Shown: positions 62,712 to 64,000 of the stretch, piece after piece | How positions within the stretch are numbered: position 1 is the first letter of the stretch | Layout: every line of letters starts with the position of its first letter | NCBI GenBank assembly: GCA_963746955.1 | Contig: CAVVDR010000017.1 | Coordinates: forward strand, 1 to 64,000 | DNA: 64,000 nucleotides | From: DASQBT01 sp963746955 | Lineage (GTDB): Bacteria > Pseudomonadota > Gammaproteobacteria > Burkholderiales > Thiobacillaceae | Direction of reading: 5' to 3' | Notes under the pieces: model-generated | Database searches by the model: none | Told to the model about the DNA's origin: nothing | Seen by the model: the letters and a program-made list of their open reading frames with translations, nothing else | Made by a program: the position numbers and the translations under genes

Positions 62712-63941
62712 ATGCTTAATGCTCTCTGGATAGGCTTCATCGTCCTGAGCTTTGTCCTGGCCTGCGCCAAGTTCCTGTTTCTGGGCGACGGCGAAATCTT
62801 CGCCCGGCTGATGGCTGCCCTGTTTGACAATGCCAAAACCGCGTTCGAGATCTCCCTGGGACTGACCGGCGTAATGGCCTTGTGGCTCGGCATCATGAAA
62901 GTGGGTGAGAAGGCGGGGTTCATTGACCTGCTGGCGCGCCTGCTGGCGCCGCTGTTCCGCCGGCTGTTTCCGGATGTGCCCGACGGCCACCCGGCCCTGG
63001 GAGCAATTACGCTCAATATGGCGGCCAACATGCTGGGGCTGGACAATGCCGCCACGCCGCTGGGGATCAAGGCAATGAAGGAGCTGCAAAGCCTGAACCG
63101 GACGCCCGACACGGCCAGCGACGCGCAGATTCTTTTTCTGGTCATCAACACCGCATCGGTCACCCTGCTGCCGGTCACCATCTTCACCTACCGCGCCCAG
63201 CTTGGCGCCGCCAATCCCACCGACGTGTTCATCCCGCTGCTGCTGACCAGTTTCGGCGGCACCTTGATCGGGCTGCTGGCCACCGCGATGTATCAGCGCA
63301 TCCGGCTGTTCGATCCGGTAACCCTGGTTTATCTGGGAGGGATGAGCGCGGCCATTGGCGGGCTGGCCTGGTATTTCTACGGATTGCCGGCCGCAGCGAT
63401 GCAGCAACAGTCGGCGCTTTTGGGCCATTTCATCCTGCTGTCCGTGGTGACGCTGTTTGTCGGCGGCGCGGCCTGGCGCCGGGTCAATGCCTACGAGGCC
63501 TTCGTCGAGGGCGCCAAGGAAGGCTTTCAAACGGCGGTCACCATCATTCCCTATCTTGTCGCGATGCTGGTGGCCATCGGCCTGTTTCGAGCCAGCGGCG
63601 CGCTGGAAATGCTGATGGACGCGGTGCGCCATCTGGTCGCCCAGGCCGGCTTCGACACCCGATTCATCGACGCCCTGCCTACTGCCTTGATGAAACCGTT
63701 CTCCGGCAGCGGCGCGCGGGCCATGACTATCGATACCATGAAGGCATTGGGCGCGGATTCCTTTGCCGGTCGCCTGGCCTCCATCCTGCAGGGCAGCACT
63801 GAGACCACGTTCTATGTGCTGGCGGTCTATTTTGGCGCTGCAGGTGTCAAACGCGCGCGTCATGCCGTAACTTGTGGCCTGATTGCGGACGTGGGCGGAT
63901 TTGCTGTTGCCATTGCTGTTGCCTACTGGTTTTTTGCCTGA
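62712..63941 (+). CDS. SpmA-SpmB-type nucleoside-recognition membrane protein
   Basis: A 409-residue inner-membrane protein in which SpmA-like (LSLGLTGVMALWLGIMKVGE, ITLNMAANMLGLDNAATPLG) and SpmB-like (FQTAVTIIPYLVAMLVAIGL, GSTETTFYVLAVYFGAAGVK) halves are fused; each has a Gate domain. In sporulating bacteria the two are separate genes; the role in non-sporulating proteobacteria is unknown. Its stop overlaps the ppx start (TGATG). Confidence 0.9.
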   Translation: MLNALWIGFIVLSFVLACAKFLFLGDGEIFARLMAALFDNAKTAFEISLGLTGVMALWLGIMKVGEKAGFIDLLARLLAPLFRRLFPDVPDGHPALGAITLNMAANMLGLDNAATPLGIKAMKELQSLNRTPDTASDAQILFLVINTASVTLLPVTIFTYRAQLGAANPTDVFIPLLLTSFGGTLIGLLATAMYQRIRLFDPVTLVYLGGMSAAIGGLAWYFYGLPAAAMQQQSALLGHFILLSVVTLFVGGAAWRRVNAYEAFVEGAKEGFQTAVTIIPYLVAMLVAIGLFRASGALEMLMDAVRHLVAQAGFDTRFIDALPTALMKPFSGSGARAMTIDTMKALGADSFAGRLASILQGSTETTFYVLAVYFGAAGVKRARHAVTCGLIADVGGFAVAIAVAYWFFA

Positions 63942-64000
63942 TGGCGGATACCAAATACGAACTTCTTGCAGCCGTTGACCTGGGATCAAACAGCTTCAAG
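63941..64000 (+). CDS. ppx: Exopolyphosphatase Ppx/GppA, 5' end only
   Basis: The first 20 codons contain AAVDLGSNSFK, the actin-like ATPase phosphate-1 motif of Ppx/GppA enzymes. These degrade polyphosphate or convert pppGpp. The gene continues beyond the window. Confidence 0.85.
   Translation, partial: MADTKYELLAAVDLGSNSFK

Noticed and set aside
62343..63989. 548-codon minus-strand open frame
   Set aside because: Antisense to the CobD-like and SpmAB genes; composition is Gln/His/Arg-rich, typical of a shadow.
1..64000. CRISPR arrays, rRNA genes, riboswitches
   Set aside because: I looked for regularly spaced repeats and known conserved RNA segments and saw none besides the tRNA-Pro.

Overview
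The window looks like chromosomal DNA of a chemolithoautotrophic, sulfur-oxidising betaproteobacterium (Nitrosomonadales-like: Sulfuricellaceae or Thiobacillaceae are my guess from gene content, not from a search). The evidence is a sat-aprBA cluster, CbbQ/CbbO rubisco-activase-type genes, a TAT-exported flavocytochrome-c sulfide dehydrogenase-like flavoprotein, several c-type cytochromes, and betaproteobacterial gene orders (xseB-ispA-dxs-folE2, ispB / rplU-rpmA-obgE).

Bases 1-24000 are an accessory region dominated by mobile DNA. An IS4-family element is split by an ISAs1-type element whose transposase carries a DruA-like (DUF4338) domain. A second decayed IS4 copy follows a diguanylate cyclase and two gene remnants. 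From about 7.4 to 13.6 kb lies a recombinase block: two convergent short integrases whose tails are cut at the same catalytic-tyrosine codon, an intact RIT (recombinase-in-trio) element between them, and a second recombinase-bearing insertion with a 5-bp target duplication. Next come an unknown two-gene operon (13.7-15.5 kb), a HigBA-like toxin-antitoxin pair with a palindromic operator, an IS1634 element, and a zinc-ribbon/TPR gene followed by a membrane-protein gene split by an ISNCY element that itself carries an IS1595 element. Most insertion boundaries can be read to the base from target duplications.

Bases 24000-33000 are transitional: a phospholipase-C-type phosphoesterase, a frameshifted ABC exporter, an IS3 scrap, small stress-type membrane proteins, a methyltransferase, and a cytochrome gene whose CxxCH motif sits behind a frameshift. 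A tRNA-Pro(CGG) marks the start of dense core genome.

Bases 33000-64000 are core: ispB, rplU-rpmA-obgE, then a long minus-strand run sat-aprB-aprA-ykgJ-DUF4124-cbbQ-cbbO, in which Sat and AprBA would oxidise sulfite to sulfate with ATP formation. Following are a glutamine amidotransferase, a periplasmic aspartic protease, the flavoprotein-Rieske pair, isoprenoid and folate genes (xseB-ispA-dxs-folE2), a Rieske oxygenase, an EamA transporter, a CnoX-like thioredoxin-TPR protein, a two-gene cytochrome operon, proline iminopeptidase, CobD/CbiB-like and SpmAB-like membrane proteins, and the first 20 codons of an exopolyphosphatase.
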